Shown here: positions 63,412-64,000 of the stretch, in pieces
How positions within the stretch are numbered: position 1 is the first letter of the stretch
Layout of the letters: each line of letters begins with the position of its first letter
From: Zoogloeaceae bacterium
GTDB taxonomy: Bacteria; Pseudomonadota; Gammaproteobacteria; Burkholderiales; Rhodocyclaceae
Assembly (NCBI GenBank): GCA_024235635.1
Contig: JACKMA010000001.1
Location: 186,001-250,000 of the forward strand
DNA: 64,000 bases
Direction of reading: 5' to 3'
Notes under the pieces: model-generated
What the model saw: the letters and a program-made list of their open reading frames with translations, nothing else
Databases searched by the model: none
Told to the model about the DNA's origin: nothing
Translations under genes and position numbers: made by a program

Positions 63412-64000
63412 TCATTGATCCGCCATGTCTTCGTCGATCGCACTGATGACATCCGCCATGGCGACCGCCGGTCCGGTTCCGAGGGTCGCGAGGCCGGCGA
63501 CCACGCCGGCGCGATCCGGCGCCGGCCGATTCTGGCTGAGCTTCCACTTACCCTGCAGCCGCTCGACCGTCAGTTCGATGCCGACCACCGCTGCGAGCAT
63601 CTTGTCGATGTAGTCGGGCGGCGCGTCTTCGACGCGCCAGGGTCTTTCGAACATGGCTTCGTGGCGTGCGGTCAGCTGCCCGAGGAATTCGCGCAGCCAG
63701 CCGCGATCCTCGATCGCGGTCAGCACACCGTGGACGTGCACGACGGTGTAGTTCCAGGTCGGCACGACCTTGCCGTGGTCCTGCTTCGACGGATACCAGC
63801 CGGGACTGACGTAGTGCGAGTCGCGCCGGAATACGGCCAGCGCGGCAACGCCCGCGAGCGTGCCGCGCCATATCGGATTGGCGCGCGCGACGTGTCCTCG
63901 CAGCCGGCAGCGGCCGTCGGCATTATCGAAGCGCAGCAGCGGCAGGTGCTCCGCCTGCAGTCCGCCCTCGGAGCCGACCACCAGCGTCGCCAGCGGGGCA
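63412..64000 (-). CDS. PaiB-like FMN-binding protein, 5' end outside the window
   Basis: The frame stays open to the right edge (reads APLATLVVGSEGG... at the edge, a typical PaiB N-terminal strand), so the start is beyond 64000. About 195 residues are visible. Markers of the family: YVSPGWYPSKQ and VVPTWNYTVVHVHG, then a helical C-terminus with VGIELTVERLQGKWKLSQNR. PaiB proteins are FMN-binding split-barrel proteins annotated as negative regulators of sporulation or protease genes in Bacillus; the role here is unknown. Confidence 0.9.
   Translation of the reverse strand, partial: APLATLVVGSEGGLQAEHLPLLRFDNADGRCRLRGHVARANPIWRGTLAGVAALAVFRRDSHYVSPGWYPSKQDHGKVVPTWNYTVVHVHGVLTAIEDRGWLREFLGQLTARHEAMFERPWRVEDAPPDYIDKMLAAVVGIELTVERLQGKWKLSQNRPAPDRAGVVAGLATLGTGPAVAMADVISAIDEDMADQ

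Noticed and set aside
1..64000. tRNA, rRNA, insertion sequences, integrase or att repeats
   Set aside because: None recognised by eye; the CRISPR locus itself shows no flanking direct repeats.

Overview
The window is a GC-rich, tightly packed chromosomal stretch of a proteobacterium, most likely a gammaproteobacterium. The pointers are LexA with the AAG cleavage site and a CTG-N10-CAG SOS box, the very large NAD-dependent glutamate dehydrogenase, the proteobacterial dedicated sortase system, and a SlyD with a histidine tail. Species was not identified. No rRNA, tRNA or insertion sequence was seen.

Layout. 1-7.9 kb: a GMC oxidoreductase cut by the left edge, a membrane-bound MASE1-CHASE-PAS-GGDEF-EAL protein, a DUF3144-like small protein, ArfB and an acyl-CoA ligase. 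8.3-18.1 kb: a complete type I-C CRISPR-Cas locus (cas3-cas5-cas8c-cas7-cas4-cas1-cas2) followed by 28 repeats and 27 spacers. An internal GTG start in cas8c probably gives Cas11c. 18.1-32.1 kb: a copper module. A minus-strand run holds a secreted small protein, an outer-membrane factor, a multicopper oxidase, a cupredoxin, a cytochrome c, CusF, CusC, CusB (with a CusF-like tail) and CusA, then a trypsin-like peptidase. A copper-type two-component pair diverges from it, and matching palindromes sit in the two key promoters.

32.1-38.5 kb: a globin-coupled GGDEF protein with a degenerate active site, a fused oligopeptide-type ABC ATPase, slyD, a peroxiredoxin and a six-helix membrane protein of unknown function. 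The last diverges from lexA and shares its SOS box. 38.5-46 kb: lexA-imuA-imuB without dnaE2, a tautomerase and MarR regulator with a shared operator-like motif, an unrecognised 56-residue gene with a hairpin leader, a GNAT plus nitrilase pair, and a GabD-type dehydrogenase. 46-55.2 kb: glutamate dehydrogenase, a putative HExxH protein, an antiporter, a cupin, a TIR protein ending in a DnaJ-type zinc finger, and a small zinc-ribbon protein.

55.2-64 kb: the dedicated sortase system (sensor kinase, regulator, VIT/VWA target, sortase), a bacteriohemerythrin, an M61 peptidase, a gene-free stretch with a cluster of DnaA boxes, and a PaiB-like gene cut by the right edge.

The best candidates for something undescribed are the TIR/zinc-finger protein, the lexA-divergent membrane protein, the HExxH protein, the 56-residue gene and the DnaA-box cluster.
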